Origin: Marinobacter azerbaijanicus
GTDB taxonomy: Bacteria > Pseudomonadota > Gammaproteobacteria > Pseudomonadales > Oleiphilaceae
Direction of reading: 5' to 3'
DNA: 64,000 nucleotides
Assembly: GCF_030250645.1 (NCBI RefSeq)
Contig: NZ_JASSVS010000013.1
Span: 1-64,000 of the forward strand
Of the stretch, positions 27,630 to 37,764 are shown in pieces; the stretch's first letter is position 1, and each line of letters opens with the position of its first letter. The translations under genes and the position numbers were made by a program. Below the pieces are notes generated by a model. It was given only the letters and a program-made list of their open reading frames with translations. It searched no databases and was not told the origin of the DNA.

Positions 27630-29441
27630 GTGATTGATAAACTTCGTAATATCGCCATCATCGCCCACGTCGACCATGGCAAAACCACGCTGGTAGACCA
27701 GTTGTTGCGTCAGTCCGGTACTCTGGACCGCAAAGAGCTCGAAAATGAGCGCGTCATGGATTCCAATGACCAGGAAAAGGAACGCGGGATCACCATCCTG
27801 GCCAAAAACACCGCGCTGAAATGGCACGACTACGACATTAACATTGTCGACACGCCGGGCCACGCCGACTTCGGCGGCGAAGTGGAGCGCGTGATGAGCA
27901 TGGTGGACTGTGTGCTGCTGGTGGTCGATTCCATCGACGGCCCAATGCCACAGACCCGTTTTGTTACCCAGAAGGCCTTTGACGCCGGTCTGCACCCGAT
28001 TGTGGTGGTAAACAAGATCGACCGTCCGGGTGCACGCCCGGACTGGGTGGTGGATCAGGTGTTCGACCTGTTCGACAACCTCGGTGCCAGCGATGAGCAG
28101 CTCGACTTCCCGATCGTCTTTGCCAGTGCCCTTAACGGCATTGCTGGAATGGATCACGAGAAGCTGGACGATAATATGGATGCGGTTTTCCAGGCCATCG
28201 TTGACCACGTGCCGGCACCGACCGTTGATCGCGACGGCCCGTTCCAGATGCAGATTTCCCAGCTGGACTACAACAGCTTCCTGGGCGTTATCGGCATCGG
28301 CCGCATCAGGCGCGGCAAGATCAAAACCAATTCCCCGGTGACAGCTATCAGTGCTGATGGCAAGAAGCGCCAGGGCCGCATCCTCAAAATCATGGGGCAC
28401 TCCGGCCTGCAGCGTGTTGAGGTCGACGAGGCGCAAGCGGGTGACATCGTTTGCGTAAGTGGTATGGATGAGCTGCACATATCCGATACCCTGTGCGATC
28501 AAGCCAATGTAGAGGCCCTGCCTCCGCTGACGGTGGACGAGCCAACGGTCTCCATGACCTTCCAGGTCAACGACTCTCCGTTCTGTGGCCGGGAAGGCAA
28601 GTTCGTCACCAGTCGCAACATCAAGGAGCGGCTGGAAAAGGAGCTGCTGCACAACGTCGCTTTGCGCGTTGAAGAAGGTGATTCCGCCGACAAGTTCAAA
28701 GTGTCCGGCCGCGGTGAGTTGCACCTCTCGGTACTGATCGAAAACATGCGCCGGGAAAACTTCGAGCTGGCGGTGGGTCGTCCGGAAGTGGTCATCCGCG
28801 AGATTGACGGAGTAAAGCAGGAGCCCTACGAGAACGTCATTATTGACATTGAGGAGCAGCACCAGGGAGCCCTGATGGACCAGATGGGCTTCCGCAAGGG
28901 TGAGCTGACCAATATGGTGCCGGACGGTAAAGGGCGTATGCGTCTTGAGTATACGATACCTGCGCGGGGCCTGATCGGGTTCCGTAACTCCTTCCTGACC
29001 ATGACATCCGGCTCGGGCATCCTGACTTCCACATTCAGTCATTACGGCCCGATCAAGAGCGGTGACATGACCAGCCGTCAGAACGGCGTGCTGGTATCAA
29101 TGGCAACCGGTACCGCGCTCACCTACTCGCTGGAAACGCTCCAGAGCCGCGGCAAGCTGTTCCTGGATCCGGGGCAGGAAGTTTACGAAGGTCAGCTGTG
29201 CGGCATTCACAGCCGTGATAACGACCTGGTGGTAAACCCCACCAAGGGCAAGAAGCTGGACAACATGCGCGCCTCTGGCAAAGAGGAAGTGATCGCTCTG
29301 GTGCCGCCCATCAAGTTTACCCTTGAGCAGGCGCTGGAGTTCATCGATGAAGACGAGCTGGTGGAGGTAACGCCGAAGTCGGTCCGTCTGCGCAAGAAGC
29401 TGCTTACCGAAAACGAGCGCAAGCGCGCCCACAAGAAGTAA
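27630..29441 (+). CDS. typA: Ribosome-associated GTPase TypA/BipA
   Basis: BipA is a translational GTPase that helps 50S assembly and stress or cold adaptation. At 603 residues it matches the family (E. coli 607). The G-domain shows [10 protein letters not shown] (G1), ERGITI (G2), [15 protein letters not shown] (G3) and NKIDRPGA (G4). EF-G-like domains follow, then the BipA-specific C-terminus ([16 protein letters not shown]). The start is the GTG at 27630 ([18 protein letters not shown], read as Met), preceded by GCAGGA; a longer in-frame start has no conserved residues. A terminator follows. Confidence 0.96.
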   Translation: MIDKLRNIAIIAHVDHGKTTLVDQLLRQSGTLDRKELENERVMDSNDQEKERGITILAKNTALKWHDYDINIVDTPGHADFGGEVERVMSMVDCVLLVVDSIDGPMPQTRFVTQKAFDAGLHPIVVVNKIDRPGARPDWVVDQVFDLFDNLGASDEQLDFPIVFASALNGIAGMDHEKLDDNMDAVFQAIVDHVPAPTVDRDGPFQMQISQLDYNSFLGVIGIGRIRRGKIKTNSPVTAISADGKKRQGRILKIMGHSGLQRVEVDEAQAGDIVCVSGMDELHISDTLCDQANVEALPPLTVDEPTVSMTFQVNDSPFCGREGKFVTSRNIKERLEKELLHNVALRVEEGDSADKFKVSGRGELHLSVLIENMRRENFELAVGRPEVVIREIDGVKQEPYENVIIDIEEQHQGALMDQMGFRKGELTNMVPDGKGRMRLEYTIPARGLIGFRNSFLTMTSGSGILTSTFSHYGPIKSGDMTSRQNGVLVSMATGTALTYSLETLQSRGKLFLDPGQEVYEGQLCGIHSRDNDLVVNPTKGKKLDNMRASGKEEVIALVPPIKFTLEQALEFIDEDELVEVTPKSVRLRKKLLTENERKRAHKK

Positions 29442-29460
29442 TCTGCAACAGGCTGTAGAG

Positions 29461-29489
29461 AAAGGGGCAGATGTGATCTGTCCCTTTTT
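29461..29489 (+). terminator. Rho-independent terminator after typA
   Basis: AAAGGGGCAGAT and ATCTGTCCCTTT form a 12-bp stem with one G-T pair and a GTG loop, followed by TT. It begins 20 nt after the typA stop codon. Confidence 0.88.
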
Positions 29490-29537
29490 CGTTCAGTTCA
29501 GCTAAACTCCGGTTACATCCTTTTTCCGGAGCGTCTT

Positions 29538-30500
29538 ATGCTCACCCTCTATCCTGAAATCAAGCCTAATGCCCGACACCGTCTTGCGGTGGACCCTCCC
29601 CATGAACTCTATGTGGAAGAAAGCGGCAATCCGGATGGTATCCCTGTTCTGGTTGTCCACGGTGGTCCCGGTGGCGGGTGCGAGGACTATTACCGTCGCT
29701 TTTTTGATGCCGAACGCTACCGGATCATCCTCATGGATCAGCGCGGGGCCGGTCGCTCAACTCCGTTGGCGGAGTTCGAAGGAAACACTACTCAAAAGCT
29801 GGTGGAGGACATGGAAACTGTCCGGTCATTTCTCGGCATCACCCAATGGATTCTCTTCGGGGGCAGTTGGGGTTCCACTCTGAGTCTGGTTTACGCCCAG
29901 TCACACCCGGACAGGGTGCTTGGGCTGGTGTTGAGGGGGATCTTTCTGTGTCGCCCCAGGGACATCCACTGGTTCTACCAGGAGGGTGCGAGCAGGGTAT
30001 TTCCCGATTACTGGCGAGACTTCGTTGCGCCGATTCCGGAGAGTGAGCGGGGTGATCTGGTGTCCGCCTACTATCGACGTCTCACAAGCACCAATGAGCT
30101 TGAGCAGATCCAGGCTGCAAAAGCCTGGTCCATCTGGGAGGGGCGGTGTGCCACGCTTCACCCGAACCCGCGGGTGGTCGAGCATTTCGGCCACCCCCAT
30201 GTGGCGATTGCCCTGGCTCGTATTGAGTGCCACTACTTCATGAACAACGCGTTTCTGGAAGACAATCAGATTATTCGCGATGCGGGGGCCCTGAAGGATA
30301 TCCCGGGTATCATTGTGCATGGCCGTTACGACATGGTCTGCCCCCTGGACAACGCCCTTGCCCTCAGTGAAGTCTGGCCCGAAGCAGACCTGAGAATCAT
30401 TCGGGATGCGGGCCATTCGGCGTCGGAGCCGGCGATCATTGACGCCTTGATGCATGGCATTGACGAGGTGGCTGCACGGCTTGACGGCAACGGCGAATAG
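29538..30500 (+). CDS. pip: Proline iminopeptidase
   Basis: An alpha/beta hydrolase (peptidase S33 family) of 320 residues that removes N-terminal proline from peptides. The oxyanion region HGGPGGGCEDYYRRFF, the nucleophile elbow GGSWGS, the acid GRYDMVCP and the catalytic His in RDAGHSASEP are all visible in order. No signal peptide is seen, so it is cytosolic. GGAG precedes the ATG. It stands alone after the typA terminator, with dtd about 100 bp downstream. Confidence 0.94.
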   Translation: MLTLYPEIKPNARHRLAVDPPHELYVEESGNPDGIPVLVVHGGPGGGCEDYYRRFFDAERYRIILMDQRGAGRSTPLAEFEGNTTQKLVEDMETVRSFLGITQWILFGGSWGSTLSLVYAQSHPDRVLGLVLRGIFLCRPRDIHWFYQEGASRVFPDYWRDFVAPIPESERGDLVSAYYRRLTSTNELEQIQAAKAWSIWEGRCATLHPNPRVVEHFGHPHVAIALARIECHYFMNNAFLEDNQIIRDAGALKDIPGIIVHGRYDMVCPLDNALALSEVWPEADLRIIRDAGHSASEPAIIDALMHGIDEVAARLDGNGE

Positions 30501-30604
30501 ACGCTTCTCACAAAGCGAGGAAATACCTCCGAAGAGGGGTTGCGACTGAGGGGCTGCATGGATAAACTCCGCTCGATCTTTTAAGTCCTTCCGCAGGGAA
30601 TTCA

Positions 30605-31069
30605 ATGAAAGGGCTGATACAGCGAGTTACTTACGCCAGCGTTAGCGTCGAAAGTGAGAAAATCTCTGAAATCAACTCGGGGCTTCTGCTGTTGCTTGGT
30701 GTTGAGAAGACGGATACTTCCGAAACCGCGAAAAAACTCTGCCGGAAAGTGATTAATTACCGGGTGTTTCCCGATGACCAGGGACGGATGAATTGCAGCC
30801 TGCTTGATCATGGCGGCTCTCTCCTCGTAGTACCTCAGTTCACCCTTGCTGCCGATACCCGTTCAGGCACGCGCCCAGGTTTTTCTGCGGCCGCACCCCC
30901 CGATCATGCTGAAGCGCTGTTCCAGGAGTTTCTGGTGGCGTCAGAGCAGTGCCTGGGAAAGGCGTCTGTCGGTCGGGGGCAGTTTGGTGCCGATATGAAA
31001 GTGGTTCTGGAGAATGACGGACCCGTTACTTTTCTTCTTGAGGTTGGGGGGGTGTTGGCAAGGGCATAG
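30605..31069 (+). CDS. dtd: D-aminoacyl-tRNA deacylase
   Basis: DTD hydrolyses D-amino acids mischarged on tRNA, a chiral proofreading step. The 154-residue protein begins MKGLIQRVTYASVSVE as expected. The catalytic-Thr motif reads PQFTLAADT, with Pro where E. coli has Ser; the Thr is kept. The C-terminal motif NDGPVTFLL is present. The family is a homodimer acting at the interface. GCAGGGAA precedes the ATG. It may be co-transcribed with pip. Confidence 0.95.
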   Translation: MKGLIQRVTYASVSVESEKISEINSGLLLLLGVEKTDTSETAKKLCRKVINYRVFPDDQGRMNCSLLDHGGSLLVVPQFTLAADTRSGTRPGFSAAAPPDHAEALFQEFLVASEQCLGKASVGRGQFGADMKVVLENDGPVTFLLEVGGVLARA

Positions 31070-31581
31070 GTAGATGCACTGATTTAGCGCGCCTGGCGGG
31101 GTAGTGATCTGTGAGGGTGCAGGGCATCTCTGGTGTGGGCGCGGTGCAGGCCATTCAGGGTTAGGGGGTGTTTTTTAACCTGCTGATTATAAAGGGATGG
31201 TTGTATTCTGGCCCCGGATTTGAAAGGGGAGCGTATCAGGGTGCGGCTATTCGCGCGTGGATATAATTACTCGAGTTTTTGAATCGAATTAAGCTAAAAA
31301 GCACTGATTAAAAATTTGCAAATGAGAGTTCATTGCATTACAAAAGGTTTGTTACTCATAGCTTCAAAAGAAAGCTGTAAGTGGCTGACATGCAAAGGCC
31401 CGTCAGTCTGTAAAGCTGGGTCTCTGCGCAAAAGAAGAAAAACGAATTGTTATTGCTATGTCACAAAACTGACATGGTAAGTACACAGAATAGGGCTCAA
31501 CCAGCCCGACTGGTGAAGTCTGAAGAGCGGGAATCAAACCCGTCGCTAAAACCTGAGTTAACTCAAAAAGGAAGACGCAAC
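31070..31581. other. AT-rich intergenic region upstream of the porin
   Basis: This 512-bp gap becomes AT-rich from about 31240. I see a possible Pho box (31458-31475) and a small inverted repeat around 31361-31378 (AGCTT...AAGCT), but no convincing ORF, RNA gene or terminator. The length suggests a heavily regulated porin promoter. Confidence 0.5.
31458..31475 (+). promoter_or_regulatory. Possible Pho box upstream of porin
   Basis: ATGTCACAAAACTGACAT matches the PhoB consensus CTGTCATAAAACTGTCAT at 15 of 18 positions, with the two heptamers 11 bp apart. It lies 107 bp before the porin ATG. The same bases are also an inverted repeat (TGTCA...TGACA), so another regulator is possible. Confidence 0.33.
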
Positions 31582-32604
31582 ATGAAAAAGACGCTCATCG
31601 CATCTGCTATTGCAGCCGCTACATTCTCTGGCAGCGCGCTGGCACAGACTACAGCTACAGCCTCCGAGCTGGCAGCACGCATGGATTCAATGCCGACCGT
31701 TTACGGCAACATCCAGTACGCCATCGCCCATGACAACTTCGACGGTGGTCCTTCTTCCGTAGAGCATTTCGACAACGGCACGACCATCGGGGTTAAGCAC
31801 GACCACGAGATTGCTCCGGGGATCACTGGCTTCCTGAAGATCGAACTTGAAGGCATCAACGCTGACGACAAAAGTGCCAGCAATGGCATTGACGGTCTGG
31901 ACGAAGCCTACATTGGTGTGAAGGGCGACAGCTTCGGTCAGGTTTGGGTCGGCTCTGACGACTCCACCTACGAGCGTGCCGTTGACGAAATTGCTCAGTA
32001 CTATGAAGTCGCAACCCTGAGCATTGGTCCGGACTACACCACTGGCGAAGGCGATCTCATTCAGTATATGTCACCGTCTTTCGGTGGTCTGAGCCTGTGG
32101 GCAGCTGTTCAGTTTAACGGCGACAATGACACTAAAGCTGGAGCAGGAAGCGAAAAATCCTATCCGTACCAGCTTGCTGCCGTTTATGAAATGGACGCTC
32201 TGGAACTGGCTGCTGCCATTGACTCCAACGACACAAGCGATGGCAATAACGAAAACACCTACGGTCTGCGTGCCAGCTACAATTTGGATAACCTGCGCCT
32301 GACCGGTGAGTATCATACTCGTGATGAGTCCGCTGACCTGTTCGGTGTCATGGGCGTTTACTCGCTCGGCGCGAACCAGTTTGCGCTGTCTTATGAGCTT
32401 GAGACTGCTGATGATGCCGCAGATACCGAAACCAGCACCATTACCCTGCAGGCTCTGCACAACATCTCTGACCACATGTATGTCTATTTCGAAGGCTACC
32501 TGGGCGGCGGTGACGATGTGTACGAGTACACAGACTCAATGGGTAACGACGCTGTTACTGACGAGCGCTCCATCGCCTCTGTTGGTGCTGTTTACTACTT
32601 CTGA
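31582..32604 (+). CDS. Outer-membrane porin (general Gram-negative type)
   Basis: A 340-residue outer-membrane beta-barrel. The signal peptide is about 1-22 (MKKTLIASAIAAATFSGSALA), followed by alternating amphipathic strands starting VYGNIQYAIAHDN. The chain ends in SVGAVYYF, with the terminal Phe used for BAM insertion. It is acidic, as in OmpU-like porins of marine bacteria. The ATG at 31582 follows AAAAAGGAAG; longer in-frame starts would bury the signal peptide. A terminator follows 30 nt downstream. Substrate selectivity cannot be read from the sequence. Confidence 0.9.
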   Translation: MKKTLIASAIAAATFSGSALAQTTATASELAARMDSMPTVYGNIQYAIAHDNFDGGPSSVEHFDNGTTIGVKHDHEIAPGITGFLKIELEGINADDKSASNGIDGLDEAYIGVKGDSFGQVWVGSDDSTYERAVDEIAQYYEVATLSIGPDYTTGEGDLIQYMSPSFGGLSLWAAVQFNGDNDTKAGAGSEKSYPYQLAAVYEMDALELAAAIDSNDTSDGNNENTYGLRASYNLDNLRLTGEYHTRDESADLFGVMGVYSLGANQFALSYELETADDAADTETSTITLQALHNISDHMYVYFEGYLGGGDDVYEYTDSMGNDAVTDERSIASVGAVYYF

Positions 32605-32634
32605 TCAGCTAATCAGCTAGTCACCAAGTAGTCG

Positions 32635-32667
32635 AAAACCGGTGGCCTTCGGGCTGCCGGTTTTTTT
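32635..32667 (+). terminator. Rho-independent terminator after porin
   Basis: AACCGG and CCGGTT pair outside an inner GCC-TTCG-GGC hairpin, and the structure ends in seven T residues. It lies about 30 nt after the porin stop. Confidence 0.85.
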
Positions 32668-32706
32668 ATGTATGCTGATACCAAATTTCCCACGTCAGGA
32701 GAGGCA

Positions 32707-33564
32707 ATGGCCCAGGAACTGGAAATCAAGCTCAGCGTGGCGCAGTCGGATCTCGACCGGGCCATCGACTGGTTATCAGGCCAGCCAAATACCCGCCAGT
32801 CAGAGACTCTGCAGTTAGGCAACACCTACTTTGATACACCGGACGGTGACCTCAACAGGCAGAAGATTGCGCTGAGAATCCGCAAGATGGGTGACAGGTA
32901 CATTCAGACCCTGAAAACCCGCGGGGAATTTGTGGACGGGGCTCACCGCCGGCAGGAGTGGGAGTGGCCGCTGATTGGCACAACACTCAATATGGGATTG
33001 ATCGCGGATACGCCTGTAGGCCAGAGCGTGAACCTTGCCGAGCTGCAACCGGTATTCGAGACTAACTTCGAGCGCCGCGTGGTTATGATTGAGCAGGGAG
33101 ACACTCTGATTGAAGTGGCTATCGATTCTGGTGAGATTGCAGTTGAAGGCAGGTCGCGTCTGCTGAACGAGATTGAATTTGAACTCAAGTCCGGGGATGC
33201 GGCGGCATTGCTCGCCTGGGCAAGGCGGTTGGCGGACGAGGTGCCGGTTTTCCTGAATCTGATCAGTAAGGCAGAACAGGGGTATTACCTGGCTGGCCTT
33301 TATCACCCGGCTCCGGATGCAGGGGAGGAGCCAGAGCTGGCAGTGAATGAGTTCCTGTTTGCGCTGAGTGTGTCCTGGCTGACCGGTTCTCCCGCTCCTG
33401 TTGATGAGGAAGCACTCGGCAACATTGGCCGGTTGGCTGATGAGCGTGGCGTCAGTGAGCTTTACCATCGAGTGGTGCGCGCTCTGGTTAATGGTACGCC
33501 TGTCAGCGACATGGTTTCACACAGGGAGCTCGGGCAGCTTCAGCTCGCCATTGCTGCAGGCTAG
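32707..33564 (+). CDS. CYTH-domain inorganic triphosphatase
   Basis: A triphosphate tunnel metalloenzyme of 285 residues. The signature ExExK is visible at the N-terminus (ELEIK, Glu4-Glu6-Lys8), with further charged tunnel strands such as IALRIRKMGDRYIQTLKTRG. Residues about 215-285 form a short helical tail and not the full CHAD domain found in E. coli YgiF (433 aa). In E. coli ygiF is directly upstream of glnE; here glnE is next apart from one inserted gene. The ATG at 32707 follows CAGGAGAGG. Confidence 0.85.
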   Translation: MAQELEIKLSVAQSDLDRAIDWLSGQPNTRQSETLQLGNTYFDTPDGDLNRQKIALRIRKMGDRYIQTLKTRGEFVDGAHRRQEWEWPLIGTTLNMGLIADTPVGQSVNLAELQPVFETNFERRVVMIEQGDTLIEVAIDSGEIAVEGRSRLLNEIEFELKSGDAAALLAWARRLADEVPVFLNLISKAEQGYYLAGLYHPAPDAGEEPELAVNEFLFALSVSWLTGSPAPVDEEALGNIGRLADERGVSELYHRVVRALVNGTPVSDMVSHRELGQLQLAIAAG

Positions 33565-33580
33565 CGTTCATGCTGCCTGG

Positions 33581-34756
33581 TTACCGGTTTTCGGCCCTTT
33601 CTGCGATAGCTTCCTCTTCTGCTGCCTGGTCCTGGAGGTCATGCCATTTCTTTATGAATTCGCGATAGCGGGCCAGGGCTTCCTCGACCACGCCCACATC
33701 GGGCGTTTCGCTGGATTTTACAAGTACAATCAGTCCTTTGCCTTCAATTTCCTGGTCGGTTGGGGGGTGACAGATAACGTCGTTGTTGTCATCAATGTAG
33801 GCCAGTGCCGTGCCGATCCCGTGGCGGATAAGCGCGCTGACAATGTCCGCCCAGGTCAGGTCGTCAAGGTCGATCTCGTAGCGGTGGGGATGGTCGTGCT
33901 GGTAGTTAAACAGGTCCTCCAGGACCTTTTCCGACCCTGGCGCCACAACTGAGCGCACCATGATTTCCGGATAGGTCCGGACCGGTCTGATCACTGTGCG
34001 AACCCCTACCGCTGTAAAACGGTCACGGTTCTCATCCCGAACGCATTCAACAGTGACTTTCTGGCCCAGGTTGGACTCACTCAAGCGATGGGCTATGTCG
34101 AAGGTCAGGCTGTCTGATGACGGGTCGGCCTCGTCGGCAGCCAGCACGATGATGTGTCGCGCGCTGCCGGCGTGGACTGCCTTGAGTGCTGCGGGGTCGC
34201 TACCGGAACCGTGGAAGTGCACCAGACCGTTGTCGGACAGTTCCGTGGGAAGACCGTTGGTGAAGTGCCGTGTGAGTATCATGATGGGAACGGTTTCATA
34301 GCTCGGCACTGCGCGAATCTGGGAGGCAAAGCGGGAAAAGTACTGTTCGCCACCGGTCTTTGGTGTGTTGATAATGACAATGTGGTCTTTCATGGCATAT
34401 ACCCAGCGTCCGGTTAAGATTCGTTCCCGGCGGTAGAACCGGTATTCGATGTAATCACTGACGATCAGCGTTAGCAGGGTGATGGCGGAAACGAACATCA
34501 CCACAATGGTGCTGATTCTGCCAACATAGGTTTCTGGTGCGAAATCACCGTAGCCCACGGTTACCAGGGTGGTCATGGTCATCCACGTGGATTCAAACAG
34601 TGAGAGGTCTTCCGCCGCCCAGATGATCATTATCTGAGTAATCAGCAGGCCTCCCAGAATCAAGAAAAGCCGTTTGATTCGTGCCTTGATAATCCCGGAC
34701 ATTGGCAGGTGGGAGAGTTGATGTTCCGGGTTCAGCGGCCGGCGATTCCTCTGCAT
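33581..34756 (-). CDS. Two-helix potassium channel with TrkA-N/RCK domain
   Basis: A 391-residue K+ channel subunit with the minimal layout of MthK: TM1 about 29-47, pore loop with selectivity filter TVGYGD at about 66-71, TM2 about 80-104, then a cytosolic RCK/TrkA-N region (about 120-230) and a C-terminal regulatory domain. The C-terminal 40 residues are charged and helical. The gene is transcribed against its neighbours and is inserted between the CYTH gene and glnE. An internal Met at 19 is an alternative start. Confidence 0.88.
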   Translation of the reverse strand: MQRNRRPLNPEHQLSHLPMSGIIKARIKRLFLILGGLLITQIMIIWAAEDLSLFESTWMTMTTLVTVGYGDFAPETYVGRISTIVVMFVSAITLLTLIVSDYIEYRFYRRERILTGRWVYAMKDHIVIINTPKTGGEQYFSRFASQIRAVPSYETVPIMILTRHFTNGLPTELSDNGLVHFHGSGSDPAALKAVHAGSARHIIVLAADEADPSSDSLTFDIAHRLSESNLGQKVTVECVRDENRDRFTAVGVRTVIRPVRTYPEIMVRSVVAPGSEKVLEDLFNYQHDHPHRYEIDLDDLTWADIVSALIRHGIGTALAYIDDNNDVICHPPTDQEIEGKGLIVLVKSSETPDVGVVEEALARYREFIKKWHDLQDQAAEEEAIAERAENR

Positions 34757-34837
34757 CGGTGTCCTTACGGCTGTTCAGTCGGGGAGGAGTTCGTTATACA
34801 GTACGTGAAATATAACAGAGACACAGGGGTTTGCATT

Positions 34838-37744
34838 ATGTCCGAGCCTTGGCGCTCACTACCGACGGTGTTGGCGAATGAAGTCGCTGGCGTCTGGAGT
34901 TCGGTTTTCCCGGAAGGCGTGCCAGGTTTCCTGCATGCCCCTGGAGGCGTATCCGATGAAGACGTCGCTCAGGCCATTGCCCGTAGTCTGTTCCTGCGGC
35001 AAGTGCTGGAGCGTCATCGGGAGCAGGTGGAGTCCTTGTGCCGATCCCGACCGCTGACAGAGCCTACCACCGCCGATTATCTGCGCCAGCGCTGGCAGGA
35101 ATTTCTGGCCGGGGTGGAGGACGAAAGCAGCCTTCATGTTGCCTTGCGGCGCTTCCGGATGGAAATTCAGTTCCGGATCATCTGGCGGGACCTGATGCGC
35201 TGGGCCAGTATGGCGGAAACCATCGCAGCGACCAGCGACTTCGCCGATATCAGCATCCAGGGCGCTCTGGACTGGTTGTACGACGATACCTGCGAGCAGT
35301 TGGGAACGCCATGGGGCCTGAATCCGGCTACGGGAGAAGACGGTCCGCAGCCGCTGATTGTGCTGGGCATGGGCAAGCTGGGTGGCCACGAGCTCAATGT
35401 GTCTTCTGATATTGATCTGATCTTTGCGTTTCCGGGGAAAGGGGAAACCCGCGGCGGGCGACGTTCCATTGATAATCAGCAGTTTTTCATTCGCCTGGGG
35501 CAGAGGCTGATCCAGGCCCTGGACCAGATCACTGCAGACGGATTTGTGTTCCGCGTGGATATGCGTCTGCGTCCCTACGGGCAGAGTGGGGCGCTGGCCC
35601 TGAGCTTTGCCGCGCTGGAGACCTATTACCAGGACCAGGGCCGGGACTGGGAGCGTTATGCCATGGTCAAGGCCCGGGTCGTGGCCGGGGATCAGGGCGC
35701 CGGTCAGGTGTTGATGGACAGTCTAAAGCCCTTTGTTTACCGCAAGTACATCGATTTCAGTGCGTTCGAGTCCCTGCGCAGTATGAAGTCGATGATCAGC
35801 CGGGAAGTGCGCCGCAAGGGTCTTGAAAATAACATCAAACTTGGCAACGGCGGCATCCGGGAAATCGAGTTTGTGGTTCAGGCTTTTCAGCTGATCCGGG
35901 GCGGCCGTGATCGGGAGCTTCAGCAGCGGGAACTGCTGGTGATTCTCAAGGAGCTCGAGGAGCTGGAGCTCCTGCCGTCACGGGTAGTTAAAGAGCTGAG
36001 GGATGCTTATATTTTCCTTCGCAATATGGAGCACGCCCTTCAGGGTATGGAAGACAAGCAGACACAGCTGCTGCCGGATAATGATCTGGCCCGGGCCCGG
36101 GTCGCACTGATCATGGGGTTTGATGACTGGGCGTCCTGCGCAGCTGAGTTGGACAGGCATCGCGAGAGAGTGGCTACCCACTTTGCAGATATTATTGCCA
36201 TCGAAGATGAAGAAAACGAAGCCGCAGTGCTCGATGAAGGATGGCAGGAACTCTGGTTGGGGGAAATGGACAGGGAAGCCGCGACAGCCTGGCTCAGCGA
36301 GCATGGGTTTGAAGATCCGGAAGGCAGTTATTCAGCCCTGAGTGACCTGCGTGAGACTCGCACCCTGCAAACGCTGCAAACCCAGGGCCGTCAAAGGCTC
36401 AACAAGTTCATGCCGGTGCTTCTGGAAGCGCTCACTCACGTGGACGGCCCCTCCCAGACATTGTCTCGGGTTCTGCAGCTGGTAGAGGCGATCCTGCGCA
36501 GAACCGCCTACATGGTGCTCCTCATGGAGAATCCGGGGGCGCGTGCCCAGTTGGTCCGGCTGTGCAGCGAGAGCCCCTGGATCGCCAGCCAGCTGGCGGA
36601 AACGCCTCTGCTGCTGGACGAACTCCTGAACGCTGAGAGCCTGTACAGCCCCCCGGCGAAAACCGAACTCCAGGATGACCTGCGTCAGCAGATGCTGCGT
36701 ATTCCTTTCGAGGATCTTGAGGAGCAGATGGAAACCCTGCGGCATTTCAAGAAGGCGCACATCTTGCGGGTGGCCGCCTCGGAGATCCGGGAAACACTGC
36801 CATTGATGAAAGTCAGCGACTACCTGACCTGGATTGCCGAAGTGGTGCTGGATCATGTGGTGGATGTTGCCTTTGCCAACCTGGTCAGCCGCCATGGCTA
36901 CCCCCTGCGCAAGGATGGATCCGCCTGTGACACCGATTTTGCCATTATCGGTTATGGCAAGCTGGGCGGTATCGAGCTGGGTTACACCTCGGACCTGGAC
37001 CTGGTGTTTATCCATGATGCGGACCCGGAGCAGTCGACGGACGGCGACAAGCCCATCGACAACGCGGTGTTCTACACGCGGCTGGGCCAGCGTATTGTTC
37101 ACATCCTCAATACCCAGACACCATCGGGCCAGCTCTATGAAGTGGACATGCGCCTGCGACCGTCCGGAAGTTCGGGGCTGCTGGTGAGTACCCTGTCTGC
37201 CTTCGAGAAGTACCAGCGCAATGACGCCTGGACCTGGGAGCATCAGGCGCTGGCTCGTGCCCGTGGTGTGGCCGGCTGCGCGGAAACACTGGAGGCTTTT
37301 GAAAAGCTGCGCCATGACATACTGTGCCAACAACGGGACCGGAACAAATTACGGGAGGACGTGGTCAGCATGCGTGAGAAAATGCGCTCGGCACTGGGCA
37401 CTCCCCGGGTTGAGGGCAAGGAGCCCGAGGTTTTTCACATCAAGCACGATTTCGGCGGCATTATCGATATCGAGTTCATGGTGCAGTACCTGATGCTGGC
37501 CTGGTGCTCGGAGCATCCGGAACTGACCCAATGGTCCGATAACATCCGCCAGATGGAAGAGCTGGGCCGGGCCGGGGTTTTGCCGGTAGAGGACACCGAG
37601 AAGCTGCGAGAGGCCTTCATAACCCTGCGATCCACCATCCACCGACGGGCACTGCAGAACCTGAACAGTCAGGTGGCGGGGGATGCCTTTCCCGAGGAGC
37701 GTGACTACATCCAGAGTATGTGGAATCAGATAATGCTGGGGTGA
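34838..37744 (+). CDS. glnE: Glutamine synthetase adenylyltransferase/deadenylase
   Basis: GlnE adds and removes AMP on the adenylylation Tyr of GlnA in response to PII and glutamine. The 968-residue protein carries two nucleotidyltransferase domains. The N-terminal (deadenylase) one has GMGKLGGHELNVSSDIDLIF; the C-terminal (adenylylase) one has GYGKLGGIELGYTSDLDLVF. Each has a DxD metal pair, and PII-type regulatory helices lie between. The ATG at 34838 (MSEPWRSL) is preferred to an in-frame start inside the divergent channel gene. Its target glnA is in the same window. Confidence 0.97.
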   Translation: MSEPWRSLPTVLANEVAGVWSSVFPEGVPGFLHAPGGVSDEDVAQAIARSLFLRQVLERHREQVESLCRSRPLTEPTTADYLRQRWQEFLAGVEDESSLHVALRRFRMEIQFRIIWRDLMRWASMAETIAATSDFADISIQGALDWLYDDTCEQLGTPWGLNPATGEDGPQPLIVLGMGKLGGHELNVSSDIDLIFAFPGKGETRGGRRSIDNQQFFIRLGQRLIQALDQITADGFVFRVDMRLRPYGQSGALALSFAALETYYQDQGRDWERYAMVKARVVAGDQGAGQVLMDSLKPFVYRKYIDFSAFESLRSMKSMISREVRRKGLENNIKLGNGGIREIEFVVQAFQLIRGGRDRELQQRELLVILKELEELELLPSRVVKELRDAYIFLRNMEHALQGMEDKQTQLLPDNDLARARVALIMGFDDWASCAAELDRHRERVATHFADIIAIEDEENEAAVLDEGWQELWLGEMDREAATAWLSEHGFEDPEGSYSALSDLRETRTLQTLQTQGRQRLNKFMPVLLEALTHVDGPSQTLSRVLQLVEAILRRTAYMVLLMENPGARAQLVRLCSESPWIASQLAETPLLLDELLNAESLYSPPAKTELQDDLRQQMLRIPFEDLEEQMETLRHFKKAHILRVAASEIRETLPLMKVSDYLTWIAEVVLDHVVDVAFANLVSRHGYPLRKDGSACDTDFAIIGYGKLGGIELGYTSDLDLVFIHDADPEQSTDGDKPIDNAVFYTRLGQRIVHILNTQTPSGQLYEVDMRLRPSGSSGLLVSTLSAFEKYQRNDAWTWEHQALARARGVAGCAETLEAFEKLRHDILCQQRDRNKLREDVVSMREKMRSALGTPRVEGKEPEVFHIKHDFGGIIDIEFMVQYLMLAWCSEHPELTQWSDNIRQMEELGRAGVLPVEDTEKLREAFITLRSTIHRRALQNLNSQVAGDAFPEERDYIQSMWNQIMLG

Positions 37745-37764
37745 TGTAAGAGTGGTTGTACCTC

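Noticed and set aside
27594-29042. Long open frame (about 480 codons) antisense to typA
   Set aside because: It mirrors the codon bias of typA, has His/Val-rich low-information protein sequence, no family motif and no ribosome-binding site.
30806-30860. Dtd active-site loss, because the motif reads PQFTL instead of SQFTL
   Set aside because: The catalytic Thr and the second motif NDGPVT are intact, so the Ser-to-Pro change alone is not evidence of inactivity.
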